DNA of 64,000 nucleotides from Enoplosus armatus (GCF_043641665.1 NC_092195.1:20960774-21024773); one strand, 5' to 3'; shown: positions 35,850 through 60,960, counted from the stretch's first letter. Numbers and translations: made by a program. The notes: generated by a model not told the origin, from the sequence alone.

Positions 35850-36238
35850 CGACCGCATTAAAATCATTCAACTCATCGGACTGCTTAATCTCTCCGGCGT
35901 GTTGTGGATCCGCCCCGGGGTCTCTCGACAGCGAGACGTGCCCAGAAAACCTCCAAGGGAAGACGCCCATGAGGATCCTGATCAGACGGCCGAACCACCT
36001 CGACTTGCTCCTTTCGACGAGAAGGAGCAGCGACTCGGAGCTCCCCCCGGATGTCTGAGCACCCCGTCTCTAAGGTCGAGCCAAGACACCCTACGGAGGA
36101 GGCTCACTGGAGGTTTTCTGGGCACGTCCAGCCGGTAGGAGACCCCGGAGTAGAGCCGCAACACAGCGGAGAGATTATACTTCTGATCTGGCTTCAGGAT
36201 CCCCCAGGAGGAGCTGGAGATTATATCCAGATGTGACG
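35850..36238 (+). mobile_element. Rex3/RTE-type LINE 3'-end fragment
   Basis: Contains the familiar 3' landmarks of fish RTE-class elements: AGGATCCTGATCAGACGGCC, GAACCACCTCGACTTGCTCC, TTTCGACGAGAAGGAGCAGC, GAGCTCCCCCCGGATGTCTG, GGGCACGTCCAGCCGG, GAGACCCCGG, GGAGAGATTATA, GGATCCCCCAGGAGGAGCTG. Reading frame is broken. It lies about 460 bp downstream of the zhx1 stop codon in the opposite orientation. Also carries a long inverted repeat (35936-35956 with 36108-36128). Confidence 0.8.
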
Positions 36239-36324
36239 CTTCGGGAACTCAGCAGGTGATATGACTGTAGCTACATATCTGAAATATTCATGTTTTGAAT
36301 TCTTCCCGTTTTTGACTATTAAGG

Positions 36325-36445
36325 CTGCAACACACGCTGACTCATAATCAATTGGTCGATTATTTGTTTACTTTGATATTTCTGCTTAATAAACTGACAA
36401 ACGGATAATCGAAGTTGTTGATCGATTCATTTTAAATAAACGATC
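36325..36445 (+). repeat. MITE-like element, fragment 2
   Basis: AAGGCTGCAACACACGCTGA, AATTGGTCGATTATTTG and a further ATTCATTTTAAATAAACGAT suggest a heavily degraded copy just beyond the zhx1 stop codon. Confidence 0.5.
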
Positions 36446-36696
36446 CAACATTCACAGCAGGAACGTGTGTAGAACATGAATTATATGATGGTGTTTGGAC
36501 CTGCTGACCTGCAGAGGGAGCGGATGGTAACACCTGTTGACATGTTTCCATATTAGAGCTGATACGATCCTCTACAGACAAACTGACGCAGCCGCTCTTT
36601 TTGTTTTGAATGTTTCTGTTTGTATTTGTATGACGTTTGTTTACGTCCAGTTGTGTGAATCTAAATGAAGCGAACTCAAAACGCTCACCTGTCTGC

Positions 36697-38000
36697 TCAT
36701 GTCTGCTCCTCCCCCTCAGGCTGTGATTGGCTGACACCTTCAGATTCCCCCGGGATTGTTTTGTCGTCCACGGCTTCCTCCTCCCCTTCCTCCTCCTCCT
36801 CTTCTTCTTCCTCGTTGCAGTCGTCGTCGGTGGCCTCCTCTCCTTGTTCTTTCAGCTCCATCTCTCCCTCGCTGTCTCCGTGCTCTGCCGCTGCCTCCTC
36901 CTCCTCCTCCTCCTCCTCTTCTTCCTCATCTTCCTCCTCTTCCTCGGCCTCCTCGTCGCTGAAGGGCTCCTTGCCCTCCTCGGCCCTCCTGGCGGTCTCA
37001 GAGAACCAGTCCCTCACCTGCTCATAGCTCATGCTGGACTTGGTCACCAGGTCGTCCAGGTCCTTCTCACTCAGGACTCTGTGTTTGAGGTAGTAGTCCT
37101 TCAGAAACGACTTCCCGGACTTCACCTGCAGGAGGGACACGTGAAGAACGGGCCTCAGCACTGAAGGAAACACACACTTTACATTCTACAGAAGCAGCGC
37201 GCGTTTGGTTCGTCAGTTAGGGAAACATGCCTGTATGCTGTCTAATCAGGAGGTCTGGTGGTACATTAAATACTGTAGACTCATGACATGTATACATATG
37301 AATCTGATTGTATGACTTCACTGTGGACAATAATCAGTGAGCAGCTCTATTTACAAGATTTTTGCCGTCAGTGTGATAAAGTGACAGGATTTTAATGTCT
37401 CATGTGTATCATGACATCATTAAAGAAAATTACATTTAACATGACCGGCTGCAGAGGAAAGTACTCGCCTCCGCCTTAAATACAAATGAAATACTCCGTC
37501 TGAAAGCTTGTTTACGGTACGTGTTGTATCTTGTCAGCGAGCAAGCTTCACAGCAAAACATCTGTATTCTGTTCAAGGTCGCTTCTTTTCACTGTTGACT
37601 GAGTACGTTATTATTTGTTCGGTCTATGAAGAGTCTTCAGAATTCTTGATTCTATTTTATAGAACAGCTGGAACCAGATGACGTTCTGTGTGCTTGAAAA
37701 ATGACTGAAGCAGTTAATCAAATGAAACGACTGGATGTTCTGTATCGACTCTGGCTGAGAGTCGGTCATCATGAACAGAGTCTGCAGTATCAGACTGTTA
37801 CAGGTGACATGGAGCGAGCGTGTGAACACTGATGAACAAGCAGCTCGGTGTTTCCTGCACACACAGACCTTTATGGCGGTGGCGCCCCCCTGTGGGGAGC
37901 GTTTGCAGGGATACGGCCGGCGTGTCCTCCTGGACCAACCACGGAAACGCTTCCTGGACTTCTTCTGGCTCTTGGCTCCACCGTTCAGCGCCTCGTCCAC
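36697..38000 (-). CDS. zhx1: zhx1 coding exons 5-6: basic segment, homeodomain 5, acidic tail
   Basis: Exon 5 is 38000-37869 (44 codons) and exon 6 is 37125-36697 (142 codons and stop). Exon 5 is strongly basic ([16 protein letters not shown]), matching the position of the Arg/Gly/Lys-rich nuclear-localisation segment of human ZHX1 although the sequence differs. Exon 6 encodes homeodomain 5 ([20 protein letters not shown] followed by [14 protein letters not shown]), nearly identical to human [19 protein letters not shown]. It then runs into long Glu/Asp runs encoded by GAG/GAA repeats (36780-36955). The last residues end in EGEEQT before TGA. Human ZHX1 has a shorter acidic tail. Confidence 0.92.
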
Positions 38001-41000
38001 CTTAAACCAGCACGTTTATATATTGATACAGTAAAGTCCGAGTACTCTGAAGAAGTGCAAATACGACTAGCAGTACTTTACTCACCTTCCCGCTCTGGTA
38101 GAGGTAGTACCACTTCAGGTTGCTGTTCTTGCAGGCGTAGCGTGTGTCTCCGAACCAGTTGACGATGTACGTCCTCGGCAGACCGCTGTCCTCCGCCATC
38201 TGGTCGTACTCCTCGGGCGTCGGCCACTGCGTGCGGACGAAGGCCTTCTTCAGGATGTGGAGCTGCTCCGGAGTCTTCTTCATCGTCTTCCTGCCGGCCG
38301 GCGGAGTGTTCTGCCGCTCCTGAGCCGAGGACGAAGGCGCCGCGGCCGGTCTCGCCTTCTCCCCGTCCTCCTCAGCGTCCTCGTCCTTCGGCGGCGCCGC
38401 CGGAGGCATCCTCCGCCGCTCGGTGAACCACGCGTCCACCTCGCGCCGCGTCAGCTTGGTCTCGGCGCGCAGCCGGCTCAGCTCCTCGTCAGAGGGCGTG
38501 TGTGATTTCTGGAAGCTGGCCTCCAGGATGAGCAGCTGCTCCGGAGTCTTCTCCTTGAACTTCTGTGGCGTGAAGTCGGGGAAGGCGTGGCGGAATTTGA
38601 CCCGCGGGTCGCTGGAGGAGCCGGACGACCCCGGGGCGTTGGCAGACGTCGGGGAGGAATCGCTGGCGTCGTCGCTGGAGTCGATGACGATGGTGGCGTT
38701 GTTGTCGCTGTTGTTGCTGTCGTTCAGGCCGCCGCCGCTGGTCCTCCCCCCTCTGCCCCCTCCTGGCGTCGCCGCTCTGCTGGACGAGGTTTCGCTCAAC
38801 AGGACTCCGTGGTGATCCTTGGAGTTCCTCTGGTTGTAGCGCGTGTCGCTGAACCACTTCTTTATCGCTCGTTTGGACAGTTTGGTGACCTGCATGAGTC
38901 GCGATATCTCCGCCTCCGTGGCGAACTGCCTCCTGCCGTAGCTCGCCTTCAGCTCCGCCAGCTGCTCCTTGGACTTCTTCGGTTTGGTTGCAGATGCGTC
39001 CAAACTGAGCGCCGCGCTGGCCGACATCTCGGTCTTTGATTCTGAGGTCGACGGTTCGGCGGCTTTGGGCTGGTTGCCGGGGACTCCCGCGACCGTCAGG
39101 GTGATGGGAGAGGCGACCGGCATGGTGCTGCCGTTACTGGCCACCTGAGTGAGGACGAGGCCCGGCTGGCCGACGATTTGGCAGGTCTGGAAGATGGACT
39201 GCAGGCCGTTGGTGGCTGCAGCGATGTTGGCGGGGATGACGGTGATGGTCTGAGGGACGGTCTGCACCGTGCCGTTAAACTTCTTCCTCCTGGCCTCCTC
39301 CACCTGCAGAGAGAAGGAACAAAGAGAAGAAGTTCAGCGATACTTTCACTTCATCTTACCTGGGGAGACAAATCTAGAGACGGCGTCACGCTGAGCTGGT
39401 TTGTATCTGGACGGAAGTAAGAATCACTGTAGAAGCATAAAAAGAGAGCACTGGTCAGCTGCTGTTTGTCACTGGTGAGCATTGATAAATACACCCTCTG
39501 TATGTACTGACACGTTTGACAGCAAAGCAGCAGGTTTTAACTGTGCAAATATAAAAACACAACATTAAAGTCAAATGCACTTTGCCAAAACGTGATGTGA
39601 CACAAGCCCTTCACAAACAGTTAGTGTCCCTCACACTGAACCAAACTGAATTTAACTACAAGAAGTTGGCAAACAACTAAAAACAAAACACTAAATTATT
39701 ATCAATTCCAAAAACGGGGGAAGAGACGAGCTAAAAAGCGATGAAAGCGAGGCACCACTTAAAAAAGGGCACACAATCAATAAAGAGATCATTACATTAC
39801 AGCAAGTCTATAAAAACAACTCCTATGAAGTGGTTTGATGAACGACTGAGAGTCTGCCAGCTTCAGGCAGAGCGTTCCAAACGCTGCTTGTTTTTAAATT
39901 GAGATTTTGGATCAAAATAAGAAATTCACATTGTAATCTGACTCTTGAGGGGTTAGAAGGTCTTTGATACAACAGACTGAGCCAGATCACACTCTACTGG
40001 AAGATCCATCAAATGCAGCACTTTATATCTGATGCCAGTGTCACTCCACCATGATAAAAGTGAAACTATCACACTTCAAATACAGTCACCTGCGGGTTGC
40101 ACGACTCTCATTTCTTTCCATCACTGAGGAGATGAATGTGACTCCACACATCTTTCTGACGTTCACAGTAATTATAAAAATGTCACACGCCTGCCACGTG
40201 AGGGACAGAAGTGCAACATGCAGCCTAAAACAGGGTGTGGATGTGATGTGGCGTGAAAGCATCTTGTGAACCACAGACCTCCTCCGGCGTCCAGCTGACT
40301 CCGTGTTTCAGCCTCTGAGCAGAAAACCAGACTTTAATCTGCTCCTCGCTGAACTTGGTCTGTGAAGACAAGCCCATGATCTCCGACACCGAGGGATACG
40401 GAAACCTACGACACAAAGTCAGAGTCTGACTGTTAGTTTTCTACAAAGTGAGCTGTTAAATAAGGATTACACAGTAACAGAACCACAGGGGCTGTGTTAA
40501 AGTGGACTAAAAACACATGGCTGCCGTCTTTTGTTGTTTCCATTTCTATTCATTCTTATAACCAGGAGAAACCCACTGAGACACAACAAAACAAAGAGCT
40601 GCAGTCTACATGAGATCATAACATCCCCTAAGAGTAACTTAAAACATACATAAACACCAGTCAACAGGGTGTGTATGAGTCTATATGAAGTTATACATAA
40701 AGGGAACGTAAACAAAACAAACAAAAAAAAAAACATTCTCAAAAATTCTCATATTTGAGAAGCTGGAACCTGCTACTGTTTGGCATGTTGGATACATTCA
40801 AAACCACACTAATAAAGTCCATCATTTAAAAATAAAACCACACAGTCATGGAGTCAGGCAACAGAATTCTACTGGAGGATAATAACTGTTGTGGCCCCGC
40901 CCCTCCAGGTGCACTTACCTGTTGTAGGCGCTGACCAGCAGGACGTTGTTGTCCATGGACGTGTTGTAGGTGGGGATGCTGCTGATGGGGATGAGGAGCT

Positions 41001-42575
41001 GAGTCTGCGTCTGAGTGCTGTTCTGCTGGTTCTGCAGGGCCGACAGGACCTGAGCCAGCGTCCCAGGAGGCAGCACGGTGCCGCCGCCCGGGCCGCCTTT
41101 AATCTGCAGCACGTTGGAGCTGTTGACCACGATGCTCTGCGGGACGGCCTGGACCTGCACTGGCGTGGAGACGGGGATGAGGCGAGGGGCGACGGCGGCG
41201 GGGGTCATCGGGGCGGGAGACAGCGTGGGCGGCTCCTTGTTCTCGTCGTCCTCGTCGTCACTTTCCACTTTGATGACGTCGTCGACGGCCATTTTGTGCG
41301 AGGCGGTGAACTTCTTGGGTTCTGGTCTGCTCTTGATCCGCATGATGGGCGTCTTGCTGAGGGCGATGCCTTTGCGGGACGTCTCTTCCGCCTCGTCGTC
41401 CTCCACTTTGACAAAGCTGCCGTCGAAGGTGAGGTCGTTGACCGTCTGCTGGAAGATGGTCTCGTTGTTTCGCTTCACCATCGTCCGTGTGAAGTTGTCC
41501 TCGCCCGGGTGGAGGCGAGCGTTGTGGGCCAGCAGAGTGTCATAACTAGACGGAGAGAGATAAAAATATATAGATTAAATATTCATATTTTTTCATGTGA
41601 TTGATGAGGCAGACATGACATATCCACAGAAGAAACTGTTCACCACATATCTCATCATAACCCTGACGAAGGTCAAAGCCAAATGATGGGACTCGCTATG
41701 ACCTGTCAATCTACAAACATGAAAGACTCATATCCTGTTTGCGGCTGGCAGAGCTCCTGTACTGAGGTCACATGACCACACCTGAACAAGTTCATTTGCA
41801 GAAGAAAGCTGTGTTACTGCTGATATTTCATGTTGGTTCTAACAAATTCAGACAAGAGGAGAACCAATTGACCAACTATTGTATAGTAGCAGGTAGAGGT
41901 TTCTCTACAAATCAATAAACATTATTTTGTAGGATTGTAACTAATGATTGCTTCCATTTTCGAACGACTTAATGAATTGTTTAAACTATAAAATGCTAAA
42001 AATATTGAAAAGCTGCCACAGACCAAAGATACTCAATTTACAATGATATAAAAACAAAAAATCACAATCAAATCCTCTCGCTTCAGAAGCTGGAAATCAA
42101 ATTAATACTTTCTAGGGAAACATACTGCTTGCTCTCTGGCTGATGCTTAGAGTGATTTACACGTCTGATTGTTTGATTGTAAGTTTTGGTGTAGTATTAT
42201 TATTGCAGTATTATACCTCTTGGTGTGGTAGTCACACTCCATGCAGACGTAGGAGGTGTTGATGACCACATCTGGATGCTGCGTGTCCACATGCATGGTG
42301 AACAGGTTGAGTTCTGTAGTCTGGAAGCTGCAGTATTTGCACTCATAGCCCCCTTCTGCCAAGTTCGAGTCCAGATAGTGGTCTGAGACCTGTCTGACGT
42401 CTGGATCCTCGCCCCGGTCCTCCAACAGACCAGAAACCTCTGAGGAGACGGTCGCCACGCCGTTACTGTCCTCTGGCTCGCCTGCATCTGTGACGTCCTC
42501 CATCTCCTGATCCGAGTCGACGTTTTCTCGAGGAGGAACCATGCACGGTGTGGTGGACTTCCTCCTGCTCGCCAT
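36697..42575 (-). CDS. zhx1: zhx1: zinc fingers and homeoboxes protein 1 (6 coding exons, 963 aa)
   Basis: Nuclear transcriptional regulator; the family acts mainly as repressors that homo- and heterodimerise and bind NF-YA. Coding exons on the minus strand are 42575-42217, 41545-40919, 40405-40279, 39303-38086, 38000-37869 and 37125-36697. All introns are GT-AG and phases join exactly (2,2,0,0,0), giving 964 codons with a TGA at 36699-36697. The start is the ATG at 42575, whose first residues [13 protein letters not shown] match the start of mammalian ZHX1. Two C2H2 fingers (about 77-100 and 109-132) are followed by five homeodomains (about 330-368, 479-532, 620-670, 713-768 and 826-873) and a very acidic tail. 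Human ZHX1 is 873 aa; the extra length is in linkers and the Glu-rich tail. Neighbour atad2 lies upstream in the same orientation, as in human 8q24. I infer an orthologue, not zhx2 or zhx3. Exon ends were placed by eye from splice consensus and homology. Confidence 0.95.
36780..36955 (-). repeat. zhx1: Polypurine codon repeat inside zhx1 exon 6
   Basis: The coding strand is almost pure GAG/GAA (CTC/TTC on plus), in two blocks (36780-36815 and 36895-36950) that encode the Glu-rich tail. Length variation between alleles is likely (inference). Confidence 0.85.
38086..39303 (-). CDS. zhx1: zhx1 coding exon 4: homeodomains 2, 3 and 4
   Basis: This is the largest exon (1,218 bp, 406 codons, phase 0 at both ends). 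It starts [11 protein letters not shown], like human VEEARRKQFNG, and carries the conserved [14 protein letters not shown] block. Homeodomain recognition helices are visible in order: [14 protein letters not shown] (HD2), DAWFTERR (HD3) and [14 protein letters not shown] (HD4). HD4 has Cys where human has Trp (YAWKN). Between HD2 and HD3 is a Ser/Gly/Asn-rich linker with an IVIDSSDD motif close to human IIIDSSDE, a possible SUMO-interacting-like acidic hydrophobic patch (inference). GC content is high. Confidence 0.94.
40279..40405 (-). CDS. zhx1: zhx1 coding exon 3: homeodomain 1 core
   Basis: This 127-bp exon is flanked by a TAG acceptor (40407-40406) and a GT donor (40278-40277). It encodes [15 protein letters not shown] and [15 protein letters not shown], the second half of homeodomain 1, including the recognition helix WFSAQR shared with human ZHX1. 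In mammals the HD1 region mediates dimerisation within the family and contact with NF-YA; that role here is inferred from homology. Confidence 0.92.
40919..42575 (-). CDS. zhx1: zhx1 coding exons 1-2: C2H2 zinc fingers and Pro/Gln-rich linker
   Basis: Exon 1 is 42575-42217 and exon 2 is 41545-40919, separated by a 671-bp intron. Exon 1 encodes finger 1 (C79, C82, H95, H100) and the first part of finger 2. The intron falls inside finger 2, just after the YHTK segment, so the codon at the join reads Ser where human ZHX1 has Arg. Exon 2 completes finger 2 (a LLAHNARLH segment with both His ligands) and continues with the conserved block [10 protein letters not shown], which aligns with human MVKRNNQTIF. 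It ends with the SIPTYN segment before homeodomain 1. Confidence 0.93.
41930..42115 (+). repeat. MITE-like element, fragment 3 (zhx1 intron 1)
   Basis: AGGATTGTAACTAATGATTG, AACTATAAAATGCTAAAAATA, CAGACCAAAGATACTCAATTTAC and CAGAAGCTGGAAATCA follow the TGCAACTAACGAT family in order. Confidence 0.65.
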
Positions 42576-42699
42576 CCTGAGGTCCGGAGAGCGCTGCGTC
42601 TAGCCGAGTATTAAAGCCGTCTCAGTTCAAGTCGCCCTGTTGTGGCTCCATAAAGAAGGATGTCGTCAGTCGAAATGTTTCTTCCGTTATCTTTAATTC
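42576..42699 (-). other. zhx1: zhx1 5'UTR part of first coding exon
   Basis: Reading the minus strand, a pyrimidine-rich tract ending in TCTTCAG (acceptor 42701-42700) lies 124 bp before the start codon and would open the exon at 42699. No in-frame upstream ATG was chosen because the [10 protein letters not shown] start is conserved with mammals. The matching non-coding donor is at 43570. The splice is inferred from consensus only. Confidence 0.6.
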
Positions 42700-43275
42700 C
42701 TGAAGACAAGAAAGTAACAAAGTAAGTGATAATAAACACACTTCTGTTTAAGGCCACATTCAGACGTGTTGACATGTTTGAATCAGTACAGTCGAACTCT
42801 GCACACGTTTCTCCTTTAGCTCATTTGGTGTGTTCAGGTTCAGGCTATTTCCATCTGCATGCTTTATATTACTCATGTGTATACACTATTTTTAGTTTAA
42901 TTATCTATCTTGCACCACTTCTTAGCTTCTGTGACCATTTAATTTCCCAATAATGGTTATCTTATCACCTATGTCAACATTCCCCTGGCTACCTTTCTTA
43001 TCTGGCTGCTCCTTATCAATCTTTAACAATCCAAAAAATCTGTTGCATGCTTTGGAAAGATTGCTGTGAATTGTGTAAATTGCACGTGATTGAGGTAAAC
43101 GGGACAAATCGGGCAACAATCAGGCGAATAGCTCTTTAAAGATTATTGATAAAATAGAGCAACTTTAACTGCAGCGTGGGTGAAAGTCCTGACGCCTGCA
43201 GCACACTGACCAAACTGATTTAATTCAACTCCTGCTAGCAAAGTCTGAGGCTGCAGCGGAAAATGCACTTCCTGT

Positions 43276-43324
<49 letters not shown>

Positions 43325-43570
43325 AGACACAGCGCTGTTAACCAGCACAGTCCAGACTCCTAATGTCCTGTGTCTCTCAGCTAGCTTACTGTCTGATAAA
43401 TAAACAGAGAAAGAGGAACGACAACAACCGAACAGCCGCACCAACATCCTCCTAGCTAACGTTAGCTAGCGGAGCGTTGTGTTTAACGGGTATATTCTCC
43501 ACAAGTGGCAGCGGGTACGAGGCTCCGCAGACACCGATAACAGTCTGCTGTCAGCTCGGTGTGTGTTTAC
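42700..43570 (-). other. zhx1: zhx1 5' intron
   Basis: Inferred from the donor at 43570 and the acceptor at 42700. Contains (AC)n at 43279-43320 and otherwise unremarkable sequence. Confidence 0.5.
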
Positions 43571-43960
43571 CTGGTGAATCGGCTGCCGTTTACCAGCATC
43601 TTGCAACAAATAGTTAGCTGGCTAGCGGCTGTAGCTTTGTAGCATCTCTGGTTCGGTCTGTTGATACGCAGTCTTCCGCCTTTTACCCAAATACACCGTG
43701 GATCCCATCTGCTTCGGCCGGACACAGAGCCACTCTGACGGCCGGGATCAAGCTAATTACCGCCTGTTAGCTCCGGTTTCAGCTAGCACCGCTACGACTC
43801 GCATTGTTTACTCTGTTGCTTTGTTAAAAAGATGACAGTTTAATAAAAAAGGCACCGATAGTTCATCGAGTCTGGCGATGGCCATTTTTTGTACCGCCGC
43901 TACAAACGAGCAACGGCCGACAAAAGCATCCGGATTGAACATTTCAAAATAAAAGCTTGA
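43571..43960 (-). promoter_or_regulatory. zhx1: zhx1 non-coding first exon and CpG-rich promoter
   Basis: The minus strand carries a donor CACCAG|GTAAAC at 43571/43570 that pairs with the acceptor at 42700, so transcription should begin a short way upstream. The 43440-43960 stretch is clearly richer in CG dinucleotides than its AT-rich surroundings. It contains an ETS-like GGAAG context around 43671 and a YY1-like AAAATGGCCATC on the minus strand near 43880. There is no TATA box at a suitable distance. The exact start site cannot be read from sequence. Immediately beyond (43970-44680) the DNA is AT-rich and featureless. Confidence 0.5.
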
Positions 43961-44684
43961 ACTAAGGTATTCCATAAGTGCCATAAACATAACAACATTT
44001 CACAAAAACACCAAACATAAATCACCTGTAGGAATATTGTTTGACTGTGGAGTCACTATGGTTTTATTGTTTCAAGTGAAATAACATTAAATATATTCGA
44101 AATGAAACCATAAAATAAAGATATATATAATACATATAAACGGGTTTAATCATACAAATACCATATGGATTATTTTTATTAGACCTCAAATTTCAAATGC
44201 AATCTTTGATTTTAAAATCCCTGCTCTTTCTGTATGTAAATATTGTGTATTAATAAATGTATTCTTTCTATGTATATTGTATATTTAATTATGCATTATA
44301 TATTATACTTTTTGTTTTCTTTCATTACTTTTTATTTCCATTATGTACTTCATTAGCTGTATTGTTGTATTTTGAATACTGCTGTCTGCTGCTTAGTGTT
44401 TACATTTTTGTGCTTTTTTTATGTGCGACAATTCCCTATCATTTATTTTGAAGGTAACCCTGTAAAGCGGAAACGACCGCCGCTGTACTGAGGTCAGTTT
44501 GACAGATTTAAGGTTCGTGTGCGTCATTGCGTCATAGGCAGACGACAGGAGCGTGTTCCAACTCTGTACTATCTCACTGAAGTAGGCCAATTCACCGTGT
44601 ATGATGCAGTTATGCAAGAAGTTACAGTGACATACTGTCCTTTATTGTTTACAACACGCTGATCCTTTACTTTGAGTCAATCTA

Positions 44685-45075
44685 GCAGTACCACAGTTTA
44701 AAAATACTCTGGTACAAGTACAAGTTCTGCATAAACATCTTAAGTAAAAGTACATTAATATTATCATAAAATTATACTTAAAAGTATCAAAAGTACTCCT
44801 TAAGCAGCAGATTCATGTTTTAATAATATTTTTTTGATGCATTAACATTTAATCAGAACTGATGTTGCAGGTGAAAGTACAACGAACTAACGATTTTATA
44901 TACTGTCAGGTGGTTTAATTTAGAAAAATCATCCATGCTCTTCATATATTTTGTTTGTAAAATGCTAACACTTATGTAACTATGATATAAATGCAGTAGA
45001 ACAAAATATTCCTCTGTCATGTAGTGAAGTATTAATTACCATAAAATGGCCTCAAAACTAGACTTGCTGTAAGCA
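44685..45075 (+). repeat. AGTAC-rich teleost repeat, long copy
   Basis: The most complete copy here: CAAGTACAAGTTCTGCATAAAC, then AAGTAAAAGTACATTAATATT, ACTTAAAAGTATCAAAAGTACTCC, TTTTGATGCATTAACATTTAA, TATACTGTCAGGTGGTTTAAT, ATATTTTGTTTGTAAAATGC, CCATAAAATGGCC. It fills much of the gap between atad2 and zhx1. Confidence 0.85.
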
Positions 45076-45654
45076 AAGTACTACATTATTTATACTGATT
45101 ATCTCATATGAAAATTTCAAAACGTAATCTAAACTCGGTGAAAATTCAACAAATATTAACATTAAGCACAAATATCAGATGACAAGGAAAATATTTTCTA
45201 CATTGTTTACTGGCAGTTTGGCCTGAGCTGTCATCAGATCAAAACCTTCAGTGGTAAACTGCTTCAAAAGTCTTAACCTTGCAGCTGTGGTTTTTCTGTA
45301 CTAATGCAACAAATTCCAGATGGATAGTGTTCAGGCAGATTTCAGTGTCACTACAACCTTAGGTACAGGTGTAAATGTGTAGGCGTTTATTTGTTCTATC
45401 TGAACAACTGTTTCCAGATCAGTTAGGACTGAAAATAAGAAAGTACTTCAGTTGGCTGCTGAACAGAAAACACACAAACAACGATTATAATTAAGACTCA
45501 ATAGCACTTTTATTCAAGTTTACGTCATGGTAAATTAAAATAAAATAATATATGATTACTCCTTTATAAATTGGTCCCATTAATAAACACTCAACTATAT
45601 TTAACAGCTAACAGAATGAGGAGCAAACACCTTCCTGTTTGAATGCACTGAGGT
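45076..45654. other. Intergenic between zhx1 and atad2
   Basis: AT-rich, no ORF of note. Lies between the AGTAC repeat and the atad2 poly(A) signal. Confidence 0.6.
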
Positions 45655-45660
45655 TTTATT
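45655..45660 (-). terminator. atad2: atad2 polyadenylation signal
   Basis: A canonical AATAAA on the minus strand starts only 23 bp past the TGA stop. If used, the 3'UTR would be about 45-50 nt, which is very short. No competing AATAAA was given priority because this one is canonical and nearest. Confidence 0.6.
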
Positions 45661-45682
45661 AAAATAGACCTGGTACGGCAGA

Positions 45683-60677
<14,995 letters not shown>

Positions 60678-60960
60678 GGTAACGCCGCACACACAAGCTA
60701 ACACGCAAAGTGTTAGCTTACCGGTAACAGCGAAAGCAAAACACACCAGAATACGAATGTAAACGCTTTCAAGTCTTCACCGGTTGTTTTGCTCAGAGGA
60801 CCGGCCGGCTGCTCTGGGTGTTGAGGCGGAGCTGGAACACAAACACACACACACACACTTGATAAACAGACAGTCCACCGTCAGACTGCTGTGAGGATTC
60901 AAACACGTCGTGTTCTGCCGCCGCCCAGTGACGTCATGCCGTAATGTGCGTGTGTAAACA
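60678..60960 (-). promoter_or_regulatory. atad2: atad2 5'UTR/promoter with CRE
   Basis: The DNA upstream of the atad2 ATG is CG-rich up to about 60950, then drops sharply to AT-rich. A perfect palindromic CRE, TGACGTCA, lies at 60929-60936, about 250 bp before the start codon, next to CCGCCGCCC. A (CA)n tract sits at 60845-60860. There is no TATA box. An in-frame upstream ATG at 60746 would add 23 residues; I prefer 60677 for its Kozak context and the basic MVTLRGRGRG start. Confidence 0.55.

Noticed and set aside
36665..37164. Plus-strand ORFs of 120-145 codons over zhx1 exon 6
   Set aside because: Antisense shadow of the GAG/GAA-rich acidic tail; Ser/Leu/Pro low complexity, no homology.
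38257..39039. Several plus-strand and minus-strand ORFs of 80-150 codons overlapping zhx1 exon 4
   Set aside because: Off-frame shadows of a 406-codon homeodomain exon; Arg/Val/Gly-rich products with no domain.
40891..41604. Plus-strand 237-codon ORF opposite zhx1 exon 2
   Set aside because: Antisense of a GC-rich coding exon whose sense frame matches ZHX1.
60678..60746. Upstream in-frame ATG for atad2 at 60746
   Set aside because: It would add a hydrophobic Cys/Ala/Val stretch not expected for a nuclear protein; the 60677 ATG has better context and a basic start.
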